Origin: Thalassotalea atypica
GTDB lineage: Bacteria > Pseudomonadota > Gammaproteobacteria > Enterobacterales > Alteromonadaceae
Length of the DNA stretch: 64,000 nucleotides
Assembly (NCBI RefSeq): GCF_030295975.1
Contig: NZ_AP027364.1
Location: 1,798,001 to 1,862,000, forward strand
Direction: 5' to 3'
Below are positions 25,493 through 34,685 of this stretch, piece by piece. Position 1 is the first letter of the stretch; each line of letters begins with the position of its first letter. A program made the translations under genes and the position numbers. A model generated the notes under the pieces. The model ran no database searches. It was given only the letters and a program-made list of their open reading frames with translations, and was not told the origin of the DNA.

Positions 25493-27631
25493 ATGGAAAT
25501 CCACCAATCATTTTCTATTGGTAAAAACCATATTTTGATGGATGAAGCCGCGATTCAAATTGACCAGCAAGACAAACAATCGGTTCAACCCAAATTCCTT
25601 GAGGTACTTGCGTACTTAGCCAAAGAATATCCTCGCGTTATCCCTCGAGATGAATTGATCAAGCACATATGGAATGAAAATGAATATGTTGGGGAAAAAG
25701 CATTAACCAACGCCATTTGGCACTTGCGTCAAAAGCTAGCGTGTGAAGTTGAGCAAGAAGAGGTGATAGAAACCATAAGAAAGGTGGGTTATCGCTTGTT
25801 AATTGCCCCTACATGGCACCAGCAATGTACTTCACATTTCCAGTCGGAAACTGATAATACAAATTCAACCTCTGTTTGGTTGGGCCTTTACCCCAAAATT
25901 ATTACGTTATTTTTTATCAGCTGTATTGTTATTATTTTGTGGCAACAGTTTAAGACAGAGCCAACACAAGCACCATTTAAACGTGCAGCTCAAGTAACTA
26001 CTAAGCCGGGAACTGAAATGTTTCCTTCTATCTCTGCTGATGGGCGTTGGTTAGCTTACCAATGGTCACCAAATCAAGGAGACAGTAATTTATACCTCAA
26101 AGATACTGCTCAACCAAATTTAGACGCAAGACAGCTTACGTTTGATAGCGCGAAAGAGGGGCATTCGGTGTGGAATAGCACAGGTGATGTTTTGTTTTTT
26201 GCCAGAAAGGACGGTACTAAAAATAGTTGTAAAGTAGTGAGCCTGCAAGTGAATACGAATCAGGAGACCATTTTAGCAAATTGTCCTATCGCGGGAGGAT
26301 ATTATTATATTGATATTACCTCGGATGATTCGATGTTGGCGTTCCATGGGAATGATGACCAAGCAGATGACAGCGGCATTTACTTTCTTGATTTAACTAA
26401 GGAAAACAGTGAACCGGTAAGGTTTTCCTGTCGCTCCAATTGTGGTTACAAAGATAGAGATTTTGCGTTTTCTCCCGATGGGCAATTTATTGCGGTGACG
26501 AGGCGTGTAAGCCGCTTCAATGAAAATATATTCTTGGTCAATATAGAGTCCAAAGCGGCTGAGCAATTGACGTTTGGCGAAGAAGATATTGTTGGACTGG
26601 ATTGGTTAGCAGACCAGCAACACTTGGTATACGCTACTCAACGAGCAGACGTTAGAAATGGTTATGTCGTCAATATTGACGATAAAGTTGTGAGTGAACT
26701 ACATATTGAAGGCTTTAGCTACCCAAGTGTTGCGACTCAAACAAATAGCGTGTTGTTTCATCAGCGCAAAGAAAATTATTTGATTGCAACCTATCCATTG
26801 GCAACAGATATCGCAAGTATGCCGGTCCCTTTGATGCAATCAGCATTTAGTCATGTTTATCCCGATTATTCTGCTATCAATAAAAAGATTGTTTATGTGT
26901 CTAATGAAACAGGGTTTTATGAACTGTGGTCGGCGAGTGTAGACGGCAGTAATCCTAAGCAACTAACCAATTTAAAACGTACTATTCGTTACCCTAAATG
27001 GTCTCACCAGGGAGACAAGGTGGCGTTTTTGGCTCCGTCAATCAATGAAAATGATGAAAAACTGTTCGTGCTTGATGTTGCAACTGGGAGGGTAGAACAA
27101 GTTCCTTCATCATTTGAAAAGTTTAATCGACCGACTTGGTCACTCGATGATCAGTCTTTGATTAGTGCGGTTTATCAGAAAGATCACGTTGACTTGTATC
27201 AAATTGAGATCGAAACGGGTAATTTTCAACGGGTAACTTTTGACAGCGCGCGCTATGGCATAGTGACATCAGACGGTGAATTGCTTTATACGAAGCTTGA
27301 AAATGGGCTTTGGCGTAAGGAAATTGCAAGTAAACAAAGCGGAATTATGGCTATTCCAGCTACAAAATTTAATACTATTTACGGCTGGAGGTATTTCGAT
27401 AGCCAAGTGTTTTATAGCTATAAAAAAGCCGGCAGTTATCATTTGAATAAATACGACTTGTTCAATCAAAATGTCACACAACTATTAAAATTACCAAAGC
27501 GAAGCTTTTCCTCCAGTAGTGGTATGAGCGTGATGGTGGAAAATAATGCATTGTTATTTAACATGAGTGCCTACCCTCAAGCGGACATCAAGATAATTGA
27601 AAACCTCAAAGTCAGTGAGTTAGTTCATTAG
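25493..27631 (+). CDS. ToxR/CadC-like transmembrane regulator with TolB-type propeller
   Basis: This 712-residue protein has an N-terminal OmpR/PhoB-type winged helix (about 10-105; RDELIKHIWNENEYVGEKALTNAIWHLRQKL and IRKVGYRLL). One transmembrane segment follows (about 132-150), then a periplasmic beta-propeller of TolB/PD40 repeats (about 170-700; repeated FPSISADGRWLAY-like and YPKWSHQGDKVAF-like units). This layout lets a periplasmic signal act on DNA without phosphorylation. It is divergent from the TonB receptor, a likely target. A terminator at 27649 follows. Confidence 0.88.
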   Translation: MEIHQSFSIGKNHILMDEAAIQIDQQDKQSVQPKFLEVLAYLAKEYPRVIPRDELIKHIWNENEYVGEKALTNAIWHLRQKLACEVEQEEVIETIRKVGYRLLIAPTWHQQCTSHFQSETDNTNSTSVWLGLYPKIITLFFISCIVIILWQQFKTEPTQAPFKRAAQVTTKPGTEMFPSISADGRWLAYQWSPNQGDSNLYLKDTAQPNLDARQLTFDSAKEGHSVWNSTGDVLFFARKDGTKNSCKVVSLQVNTNQETILANCPIAGGYYYIDITSDDSMLAFHGNDDQADDSGIYFLDLTKENSEPVRFSCRSNCGYKDRDFAFSPDGQFIAVTRRVSRFNENIFLVNIESKAAEQLTFGEEDIVGLDWLADQQHLVYATQRADVRNGYVVNIDDKVVSELHIEGFSYPSVATQTNSVLFHQRKENYLIATYPLATDIASMPVPLMQSAFSHVYPDYSAINKKIVYVSNETGFYELWSASVDGSNPKQLTNLKRTIRYPKWSHQGDKVAFLAPSINENDEKLFVLDVATGRVEQVPSSFEKFNRPTWSLDDQSLISAVYQKDHVDLYQIEIETGNFQRVTFDSARYGIVTSDGELLYTKLENGLWRKEIASKQSGIMAIPATKFNTIYGWRYFDSQVFYSYKKAGSYHLNKYDLFNQNVTQLLKLPKRSFSSSSGMSVMVENNALLFNMSAYPQADIKIIENLKVSELVH

Positions 27632-27648
27632 ACTGAGGTAACTCATAA

Positions 27649-27676
27649 AAATAAAGCGGCTAATGCCGCTTTATTT
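27649..27676. terminator. Bidirectional terminator
   Basis: AAATAAAGCGGC and GCCGCTTTATTT form a perfect 12 bp stem with loop TAAT between two convergent genes. Confidence 0.9.
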
Positions 27677-28103
27677 AGAAAGGGTCTTTGAGTATTTTAT
27701 CGATTACCCAGCTTCCATCAACTTGAATTAATCGTATCCGTTTAACATTTTTCATTTTATCTTCTTGATAAATTCCGTCGAAGTACAATGTGATGTTTGC
27801 ATTGTCTTTAAATTGCTCTCTGACTTTTACACCACTGTCATCAGGGGTAATGTTGACGCTATCATAAGACATATTGAATAAGTGCCTCGCTACCGCATTG
27901 GGAGACTTATAGTGCAAAATAATGCGTGCAAGTTTTGGGCTGCATACTGAAGCTGCCTTTTTAACATCTTTTTCGTTATATAGAGCATTGAAAAATGCCA
28001 CTGCGACCAATTCAGGGTTATCGATTTCTGCGATATCTTCTTCTTGTGAGCATGCAGTAAGCAAAATGAGTGAGACAAGGGCAATAGTTTTGAAAAGTTT
28101 CAT
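27675..28103 (-). CDS. lipoprotein with NTF2/DUF4878-like domain
   Basis: This 142-residue protein has a lipoprotein signal ending LLTACSQ (cysteine at residue 18). The rest has the pattern of NTF2-like DUF4878 proteins: an N-terminal helix (VAVAFFNALYNEKDVKKAA) and a final WVIDKI strand. Function is unknown. It converges on the regulator gene and shares the terminator with it. The family call is by pattern only. Confidence 0.65.
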   Translation of the reverse strand: MKLFKTIALVSLILLTACSQEEDIAEIDNPELVAVAFFNALYNEKDVKKAASVCSPKLARIILHYKSPNAVARHLFNMSYDSVNITPDDSGVKVREQFKDNANITLYFDGIYQEDKMKNVKRIRLIQVDGSWVIDKILKDPF

Positions 28104-28200
28104 ATTGTTTGAATGATCATAAATCCATTTTAACTTGATTTTATGCCTATCTATTTCAAATTACTAGCCAATTTCTATTCACCATTAAATTTTGCCCATT

Positions 28201-28223
28201 AAAAAAGGCGCAAAAAGCGCCTT
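28201..28223 (-). terminator. Terminator of cysK
   Basis: On the minus strand AAGGCGC and GCGCCTT form a 7 bp stem with a five-base loop, followed by a T-run. Confidence 0.85.
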
Positions 28224-28259
28224 ATACCACAGAGGTACCAAGTTTCATGAAAATGAAAT

Positions 28260-29228
28260 TTACTGTACTAGTTCTTTATCGCTAAAACTTTCGCTAAATA
28301 ATGGACTAGTCAAGTAGCGCTCAGCCGAACTAGGTAAGATAACGACTATATTCTTGTCTGCATTTTCTGGTTTCTCTGCAATGCGTTTAGCGGCAACAAC
28401 CGCAGCGCCTGAAGAAATACCCGCTAGAATGCCTTCTTCTTGCATTAATCGGTGTGCCATTGCCATGGCATCTTCATTAGACACCTGTTCAACAGCGTCA
28501 ACCATTTCAATATCTAGGTTGCCAGGAATAAAACCTGCCCCAATGCCTTGAATTTTGTGTGGTCCTGGCTGAATTTCGCTTCCCGCCATTGTTTGTGAAA
28601 TGACTGGTGAATCAACTGGCTCTACCGCCACAGAAGTAATTTTCTTACCTTCTTTTAGCTTAATGTAACGGCTAATACCGGTAATTGTACCGCCCGTACC
28701 TACGCCGGCTACCAGCACATCGATTTTACCGTCAGTGTCTTTCCAAATCTCTGGTCCCGTAGTTTCCTCGTGGATTTTAGGGTTTGCAGGATTATCAAAT
28801 TGTCCTAAAAGTACATATTTGTTTGGCTCAGAGTCACGAATTTCCTGCGCTTTATCAATTGCGCCTTTCATGCCCTTTGCCCCTTCGGTCAAAACCAAAT
28901 TAGCACCCAGTGCTGAAAGCAGTTTGCGACGCTCTAAGCTCATGGTGTTTGGCATGGTTAAAGTGATTGGGTAACCGCGCGCCGCAGCAACAAATGCTAG
29001 TGCGATTCCAGTATTACCACTTGTAGGCTCGATAATTTCCTTACCTTCACCTAATAATCCTTTTTCTTCTGCATCCCATACCATGCTGGCACCAATTCGG
29101 CATTTTACGCTAGCACTTGGGTTTCTTGACTCTATTTTGGCATATACATTACCACCAGTAACGCGGTTGAGTTTTACCAGTGGAGTTTGACCAATTGAGG
29201 TCGAGTTATCTTGAAATATTGATGACAT
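28260..29228 (-). CDS. cysK: Cysteine synthase A
   Basis: This 322-residue PLP enzyme makes cysteine from O-acetylserine and sulfide. K42 in SASVKCRIG is the PLP lysine, TSGNTGIA is the substrate loop, and GTGGTITG binds the PLP phosphate. Length and motifs fit CysK rather than CysM. It is a single gene between two terminators or promoters, with its own minus-strand terminator. The start ATG 29228 gives the family N-terminus, [17 protein letters not shown]. Confidence 0.95.
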   Translation of the reverse strand: MSSIFQDNSTSIGQTPLVKLNRVTGGNVYAKIESRNPSASVKCRIGASMVWDAEEKGLLGEGKEIIEPTSGNTGIALAFVAAARGYPITLTMPNTMSLERRKLLSALGANLVLTEGAKGMKGAIDKAQEIRDSEPNKYVLLGQFDNPANPKIHEETTGPEIWKDTDGKIDVLVAGVGTGGTITGISRYIKLKEGKKITSVAVEPVDSPVISQTMAGSEIQPGPHKIQGIGAGFIPGNLDIEMVDAVEQVSNEDAMAMAHRLMQEEGILAGISSGAAVVAAKRIAEKPENADKNIVVILPSSAERYLTSPLFSESFSDKELVQ

Positions 29229-29393
29229 AATTTTTTCCTATCAACACACCAAGTTCTAAACTACTTGGCATTGATTAAATATACCCGTTAAGATTAACTA
29301 CTTATACGATAAAAAGAAGTGACATTTAGTTATAACATATATATATAACTGGAATAATTTAATGTCTGTTTTATAAATTATAGTGGAAAATTC

Positions 29394-30239
29394 ATGTCTT
29401 CATTTAAGGGTACATCAGATTACATTGCATCAAAAGAACTACAGTTGGCCGTCAACGCAGCCATTAGCTTAGAGCGACCTTTGTTAATTAAAGGTGAGCC
29501 AGGCACGGGTAAAACGATGCTAGCGGAAGAATTGGCCGCAAGTTTAGGTACAGAGTTGATCAGCTGGCACATTAAGTCGACAACAAAAGCGCAGCAGGGG
29601 CTATACGAATATGACGCAGTTTCACGTCTGCGAGATAGTCAGTTAGGTGATGAAAAAGTTAAGGATATTGGCAATTATATTGTTAAAGGTAAATTATGGA
29701 CGGCATTTGCTGCCGATAAGCGCCCAGTATTATTGATTGATGAAATAGATAAAGCAGACATCGAATTCCCTAATGATTTGCTTTTAGAGTTAGATAAAAT
29801 GGAGTTTTTTGTCTATGAAACGCAAGAGCGTGTGGTAGCAGCCCAACGTCCTATTGTAATCATTACTTCAAATAATGAAAAAGAGCTACCTGACGCCTTT
29901 TTACGACGCTGTTTCTTCCACTACATTAACTTTCCTGATAAAGATGAAATGCAGTCAATTGTTGATGTGCATTTTCCAAACATCAAGAAAGAACTGCTTG
30001 ATGAAGCGTTAGCACTGTTTTTTGATTTACGAGAAATTCCGGGTTTAAAGAAAAAGCCATCAACGTCAGAGCTCATTGATTGGTTAAAACTGTTACTTGC
30101 TGAAGATATAGATCCGAAAGTGTTACATGAAACGAAACAAGCACGAGTCATCCCACCATTGCATGGTGCTTTATTGAAAAATGAGCAAGACGTACATTTA
30201 TTTGAAAAGCTTGCGTTTATGCAGCGTTCAGGCAGATAA
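29394..30239 (+). CDS. MoxR-family AAA+ ATPase
   Basis: This 281-residue ATPase has Walker A GEPGTGKT (about 36-43), Walker B LLIDEIDKAD (about 117-126) and the sensor region ITSNNEKELPDAFLRRC. MoxR proteins are chaperone-like and usually act with a VWA-domain partner encoded next door to mature or insert cofactors in a protein complex. Here the partner gene starts nine bases downstream. The target is unknown; the pair resembles CoxD/CoxE-type pairs, but no oxidoreductase gene is nearby. Confidence 0.88.
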   Translation: MSSFKGTSDYIASKELQLAVNAAISLERPLLIKGEPGTGKTMLAEELAASLGTELISWHIKSTTKAQQGLYEYDAVSRLRDSQLGDEKVKDIGNYIVKGKLWTAFAADKRPVLLIDEIDKADIEFPNDLLLELDKMEFFVYETQERVVAAQRPIVIITSNNEKELPDAFLRRCFFHYINFPDKDEMQSIVDVHFPNIKKELLDEALALFFDLREIPGLKKKPSTSELIDWLKLLLAEDIDPKVLHETKQARVIPPLHGALLKNEQDVHLFEKLAFMQRSGR

Positions 30240-30248
30240 GCAAAGACT

Positions 30249-31421
30249 ATGCTAATTGGATTTTTCTTAAAAGTTCGCGAATATAAAGTGCCCTGCACAA
30301 TTCGTGAATTACTCGATTTGATCAGAGCATTAAAGCATCATGTAGTGTTTGCCAATATTGATGAGTTTTATGCGGTAAGTCGCGCGATCTTGGTTAAAGA
30401 TGAAAGTCATTTTGATAAATTTGATCGTGCTTTTGCTGATTACTTTAGGGGCGTGGAATCACTTGATTTAGATTTGAGCCAAATTCCTGAAGACTGGCTG
30501 AGAAAGCAGCTAGAGAAAAGCTTAACGGCTGAGGAAAAAGCACAGATTGAAGCCTTGGGCGGATTAGAAAAAATTATGGAGACTTTAGCTGAAAGGCTGA
30601 AGGAACAGGAAAAAAGGCATCAAGGCGGCAATAAGTGGATAGGAACAGGAGGTACTTCACCTTTTGGTGCGTATGGCTATAACCCAGAAGGTGTGCGTAT
30701 AGGTCAAAAAGAATCCAGACAACGTAAAGCGGTTAAAGTGTGGGACAAGCGCGAATATCGTAACCTTGATAGCCAAGTGGAAATTGGTACGCGAAATATC
30801 AAAGTTGCGTTAAGAAAACTGCGGCAGTTTGCACGCACAGGGGCAGGTGAAGAGCTGGATCTAGATGATACTATTGCAGCAACAGCACGCAATGCTGGGT
30901 ATCTTGACATTAAAATGAAGCCCGAACGACATAATGCCATTAAGGTATTAATGTTTTTTGATATTGGTGGTTCAATGGATGACCATATCAAAGTGTGTGA
31001 GCAGTTGTTTTCAGCCGTTCATACGGAATTCAAGCACTTAGAGTTTTTCTATTTTCACAATTGTGTGTATGAAAGTGTCTGGAAGAATAATGAACGTCGT
31101 CAAAGTCAAAAGCTAGACATCTATGACGTATTGCATACCTATGGTCGTGACTATAAAGTAATTTTTGTTGGTGACGCGACCATGGGGCCGTATGAAATTA
31201 CTTATCCAGGTGGAAGTGTTGAACACTGGAATGAAGAGCCCGGTAATATATGGATGGAACGTATTTTAGGACATTTTGACAAATGCATTTGGCTCAATCC
31301 GCAAGAGTTTGTGCATTGGAATTATTATGCTTCGATCAACATTATGCGCCAAGTGGTGGGGGACAAAATGTACCCTTTGACGTTAAGTGGATTAAGTGAC
31401 GGTATCAAAGAATTGTTATAG
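30249..31421 (+). CDS. VWA-domain protein, CoxE-like
   Basis: This 390-residue protein has an N-terminal helical region, a Gly/Lys-rich linker around 125-160, and a von Willebrand A domain from about 230. The metal-binding MIDAS motif reads DIGGS, so the first serine of D-x-S-x-S is replaced by glycine; that may be normal for this branch. It should be the partner of the MoxR ATPase just upstream, with which it forms an operon. Confidence 0.82.
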   Translation: MLIGFFLKVREYKVPCTIRELLDLIRALKHHVVFANIDEFYAVSRAILVKDESHFDKFDRAFADYFRGVESLDLDLSQIPEDWLRKQLEKSLTAEEKAQIEALGGLEKIMETLAERLKEQEKRHQGGNKWIGTGGTSPFGAYGYNPEGVRIGQKESRQRKAVKVWDKREYRNLDSQVEIGTRNIKVALRKLRQFARTGAGEELDLDDTIAATARNAGYLDIKMKPERHNAIKVLMFFDIGGSMDDHIKVCEQLFSAVHTEFKHLEFFYFHNCVYESVWKNNERRQSQKLDIYDVLHTYGRDYKVIFVGDATMGPYEITYPGGSVEHWNEEPGNIWMERILGHFDKCIWLNPQEFVHWNYYASINIMRQVVGDKMYPLTLSGLSDGIKELL

Positions 31422-31516
31422 TAAACTTCATTGAACCTTGAAAATGAGCTGGAAGTTACGTTGGTAACGCTATTATTGAATCATCACGATTAAAATTGAA
31501 ATAACGAATAAATATT

Positions 31517-32800
31517 ATGGATAACCATTTAGCCCCTACATCCGATCAAAAAGCGTCAGGAGAAGCGCAGTCTTCACATCTGTTGTCGCGAGAAGAAACC
31601 CGTGAAATATTAACTCCATTTGCCTTTGAAATAGATAAGTCGTTGTTTGGTTTTCCTCTAGCATCACCTTATAAAAGAGGCTTTGCACTGCTTGTTGATT
31701 TATTGGCTATTGCGATACTCAGTGGCGCACCTGGCGAGTTATTGGCGATAGTCTTAGCTATCACTTTTTTTCGATTGGGGAGTCGTAAAAGAGCCCAAGC
31801 GATGGGGAAAGTCAAAGGCAGTAAAAGGCGAGTTGTGGCCCGTTTTATTGGCGCCTTTATTGTGTTTATTATGTTAGTTGATTTTTTACCCTCTATGTTT
31901 AACAACGATATTTTCAATGGCTCGTCGACGGAAAGTCCTGGAATCAATGGTGTTTTAGGCAGTGAGGACGGCATTGCTATTGCGCCAAGCGAACTGGGCT
32001 TGGCTTCGACCATTATTCTAAGTAAAACTGTTATCGAATTGACGCAATCGATGAGCGAGAGTGACTGTCAGGACACGGATTGTTGGCAGAGGAAAATTAC
32101 CCCAACACTTACACAACAACCTTTTATCTCAGTAGAATTGACACCTGAATTTGCTGAAAATGCAATCAAAGAAATTGTTGATGAAACGGAGTTACCACAA
32201 GAGCAGCAAACCAAATTGGCTAGCTATCTTATCAATCGTTATCAAGAGGCAAGAGCTGAAGTCTTAACAACATCGGGGAATTTATCAAGGGGTACAAAGG
32301 CATTAGAAAAAGATGGTATTGCTCAAATCAATAGTAAAATATCAGAAAGCAAAACTCCGAAAAACAAGGAAGGTTATAACGAAGGCAAAGCTTATTTTAA
32401 CAAAGTGCCTCCTACAGATGAGCAAGAATCAACAAAAAGTGACAAACCAATTTATTCGATAATGGAATACGTGAAAGGAATAATAGAAGATTTGGGCTTG
32501 GGTTTTGGTTGGGCAGCATTTTATTTTACCGTACTAACGTCGATTTGGAAGGGACAGACACTTGGTAAAAAAATGTTTTCTATCAAAGTTTTACAATTGG
32601 ATGGGACGCCATTATCACTGTGGGACTCTTTTGGGCGATATGGTGGTTATGGGGCTGGTATTGCTACAGGGCTATTGGGCTTTGCTCAGATATTTTGGGA
32701 TCCAAATCGTCAAGCGATCCACGACAAAATATCAGCAACTGTTGTGGTTGATGCCGTCTCAACAACAGGCATGAATTATACTAACAATGATGAAAGCTAA
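31517..32800 (+). CDS. RDD-family membrane protein
   Basis: This 427-residue protein has an RDD-type N-terminal membrane region (from about 53; SPYKRGFALLVDLLAIAIL) and a second RDD-like half near the C-terminus (WKGQTLGKKMFSIKVLQLDG and DPNRQAIHDKIS). A large periplasmic or cytoplasmic insert of about 160 residues lies between. RDD proteins are poorly understood; some affect ion transport. It is 95 bases after the VWA gene on the same strand, so a shared role with MoxR-VWA is possible but not shown. Confidence 0.78.
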   Translation: MDNHLAPTSDQKASGEAQSSHLLSREETREILTPFAFEIDKSLFGFPLASPYKRGFALLVDLLAIAILSGAPGELLAIVLAITFFRLGSRKRAQAMGKVKGSKRRVVARFIGAFIVFIMLVDFLPSMFNNDIFNGSSTESPGINGVLGSEDGIAIAPSELGLASTIILSKTVIELTQSMSESDCQDTDCWQRKITPTLTQQPFISVELTPEFAENAIKEIVDETELPQEQQTKLASYLINRYQEARAEVLTTSGNLSRGTKALEKDGIAQINSKISESKTPKNKEGYNEGKAYFNKVPPTDEQESTKSDKPIYSIMEYVKGIIEDLGLGFGWAAFYFTVLTSIWKGQTLGKKMFSIKVLQLDGTPLSLWDSFGRYGGYGAGIATGLLGFAQIFWDPNRQAIHDKISATVVVDAVSTTGMNYTNNDES

Positions 32801-32822
32801 ACTTAGTTTGATAGAGAGAACA

Positions 32823-33353
32823 ATGATGAACAGTTATCTCAAGATAATCATGGCAACATTATTACTTTGTAGCCAAACCGTATTTTCGCAAAGCACAAAA
32901 TTTGCTAAAGAAATCAGTTTATTCTCTGCATATGTAGGTACATGGAAAGCTGAATTTGAAGTTGCTCAAGGCCAACCAAGTGTCGTTGATATATCGAAAT
33001 GGGAAAGGGCGTTAAACGGAAAAGCACTCCGGACATTGCACTCCATCAATGATGGTGAATATGGTGGCGAGTCATTAATTTTCTTTGATAAAACTAAACA
33101 GAAAATCGTATTTTACTATTTCACTACCGCAGAGTTTTTTACTCAAGGCGTTATTGAAGTTATCGATGATAAATCTTTTGCTGCCTATGAAGATGTCACC
33201 GGCAACAGTGATGGTATTACGAAAGTTAAATCAATTTCGACTTTACAAAAAGATAAGATGAACGTGTCCACTTCTTACTTAAAAAATGGGCAATGGACGA
33301 CACCTGAGCAGCGTGTATATCGCAGAACTAGTGCCAAGGTAGTATTTAAATAG
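32823..33353 (+). CDS. exported protein of unknown function (DUF1579-like)
   Basis: ATG 32823 (or 32826) is preferred over ATG 32787: it removes an overlap with the RDD gene, has AGAGAGA upstream and starts a proper signal peptide (MMNSYLKIIMATLLLCSQTVFSQ region). The mature part is about 150 residues, rich in beta strands, with YVGTWKAEFEV near the start and repeated aromatic strands, like the lipocalin-like DUF1579 group. No catalytic residues are visible. Confidence 0.6.
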   Translation: MMNSYLKIIMATLLLCSQTVFSQSTKFAKEISLFSAYVGTWKAEFEVAQGQPSVVDISKWERALNGKALRTLHSINDGEYGGESLIFFDKTKQKIVFYYFTTAEFFTQGVIEVIDDKSFAAYEDVTGNSDGITKVKSISTLQKDKMNVSTSYLKNGQWTTPEQRVYRRTSAKVVFK

Positions 33354-33420
33354 CCTTAGTCAATGACATAGAGCTTAATGTTTTAATTAACCGCCATCAA
33401 TGTAGATAAATTAATTGCTA

Positions 33421-34593
33421 TTAGGCGGAAGAGTTTTCATTAAAGGTGCAAGTATTGTTTCGCCCGCCTTTTTTCGCTTGATAAAGGGCTTTATCCGCTT
33501 GTTTTATGCCTAAATCGAGATCCGAGAAGTGTTCATGTGAAGAAATGCCAAAACTAGCAGTCATGCAAATTTCATGACCTTGAAAATCAAAATTAATGTT
33601 TGCTATTGCTGAGCGCATACGCTCAGCTAAATTTTGTGCCCCTTTAGAGTCTGTTTGAGGTAGCAAAATGATAAACTCCTCACCTCCGTAGCGTGCGAGT
33701 ATGTCTGAATCACGACATAACGTCTGTAATGCGTTTGCGCACTCGATAAGTAGTTGATCACCACATTGATGACCATACGTATCATTAATCTTTTTAAAGT
33801 GGTCCAGATCACACATGACGATGGTAAATGGAAAGTGATGTCTGTTTGCTGACTTCATTGTGACATCTTGTAACTGCAGAAAGTGCCGACGATTGAATAA
33901 CCCCGTTAAACTGTCCGTTATTGAATTTTGATAATGCCGTTCGGTCTCATCTGCAAGGAGCAAAGTTTGAATAGCCCCCATCATTGCCATTATTGCAATA
34001 AGACTGATGGCCCAGATGGCAAGAAATGCCTCTTCAATTGAAAAATAGGGAATACATGCTGCATTAATCGCTAGGACTAGCAGTGTTGCTTTAATAATAA
34101 TAGCGGTAACTTTTTCGCCGTAATGATGATGCTTACGGGCGGATTGATTCACTTGAGGCAAACATATGGCAAGCACTACAGCATAGTTGAAAGTGTAAAA
34201 ATATGCGCGGACGATAAAATCGTTGTAACCGTTAATAGCGAAAAATGTCTGGGTGCCTGTATAAATAATAATGTGCGCAACAATAAAAGGATATTGATAT
34301 AAATGCCGTGCTTTGCTTATGCGCCATTTAAACCCCAAGTAAAGGCTATAAACGCCGATAAATAGGAATAAGTTGGTGGTAAAGACTGAAAATGATACCG
34401 GAAGCCAATGTCTAAGGTTAAAACAAAGAGAGGCGAGTGACCAAAAAATAAAAAAGCAGGAAAAGTAACTAATTGAGTGTGTTAAATCAGGTTGCTTTCG
34501 TGCAGGGTTAAATTGAAAAAGCGCTGCGGCAATTAGGCACAGCGCCGTCACAATTATCACATGGCTTGTTTGCAATAAAGAAATAGAATCCAA
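33421..34593 (-). CDS. Membrane diguanylate cyclase (GGDEF)
   Basis: This 390-residue protein has about six or seven transmembrane segments (residues 10-210) and a GGDEF domain (about 222-385). The active site is GGEEF at 303-307, and the inhibitory site RxxD (R294-D297) is present five residues before it. It should make c-di-GMP from two GTP, with product feedback. The membrane region does not match a named sensor that I recognise. It stands alone, tail to tail with the 32823 gene. Confidence 0.9.
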   Translation of the reverse strand: MDSISLLQTSHVIIVTALCLIAAALFQFNPARKQPDLTHSISYFSCFFIFWSLASLCFNLRHWLPVSFSVFTTNLFLFIGVYSLYLGFKWRISKARHLYQYPFIVAHIIIYTGTQTFFAINGYNDFIVRAYFYTFNYAVVLAICLPQVNQSARKHHHYGEKVTAIIIKATLLVLAINAACIPYFSIEEAFLAIWAISLIAIMAMMGAIQTLLLADETERHYQNSITDSLTGLFNRRHFLQLQDVTMKSANRHHFPFTIVMCDLDHFKKINDTYGHQCGDQLLIECANALQTLCRDSDILARYGGEEFIILLPQTDSKGAQNLAERMRSAIANINFDFQGHEICMTASFGISSHEHFSDLDLGIKQADKALYQAKKGGRNNTCTFNENSSA

Positions 34594-34685
34594 ATGTACG
34601 TACGTTTTCAGCTATCCATTAACATAAGTATAGTCATGTTTAATGGTTAATCAGTATCAATGGTAACTATATTTAAGACAGAATA

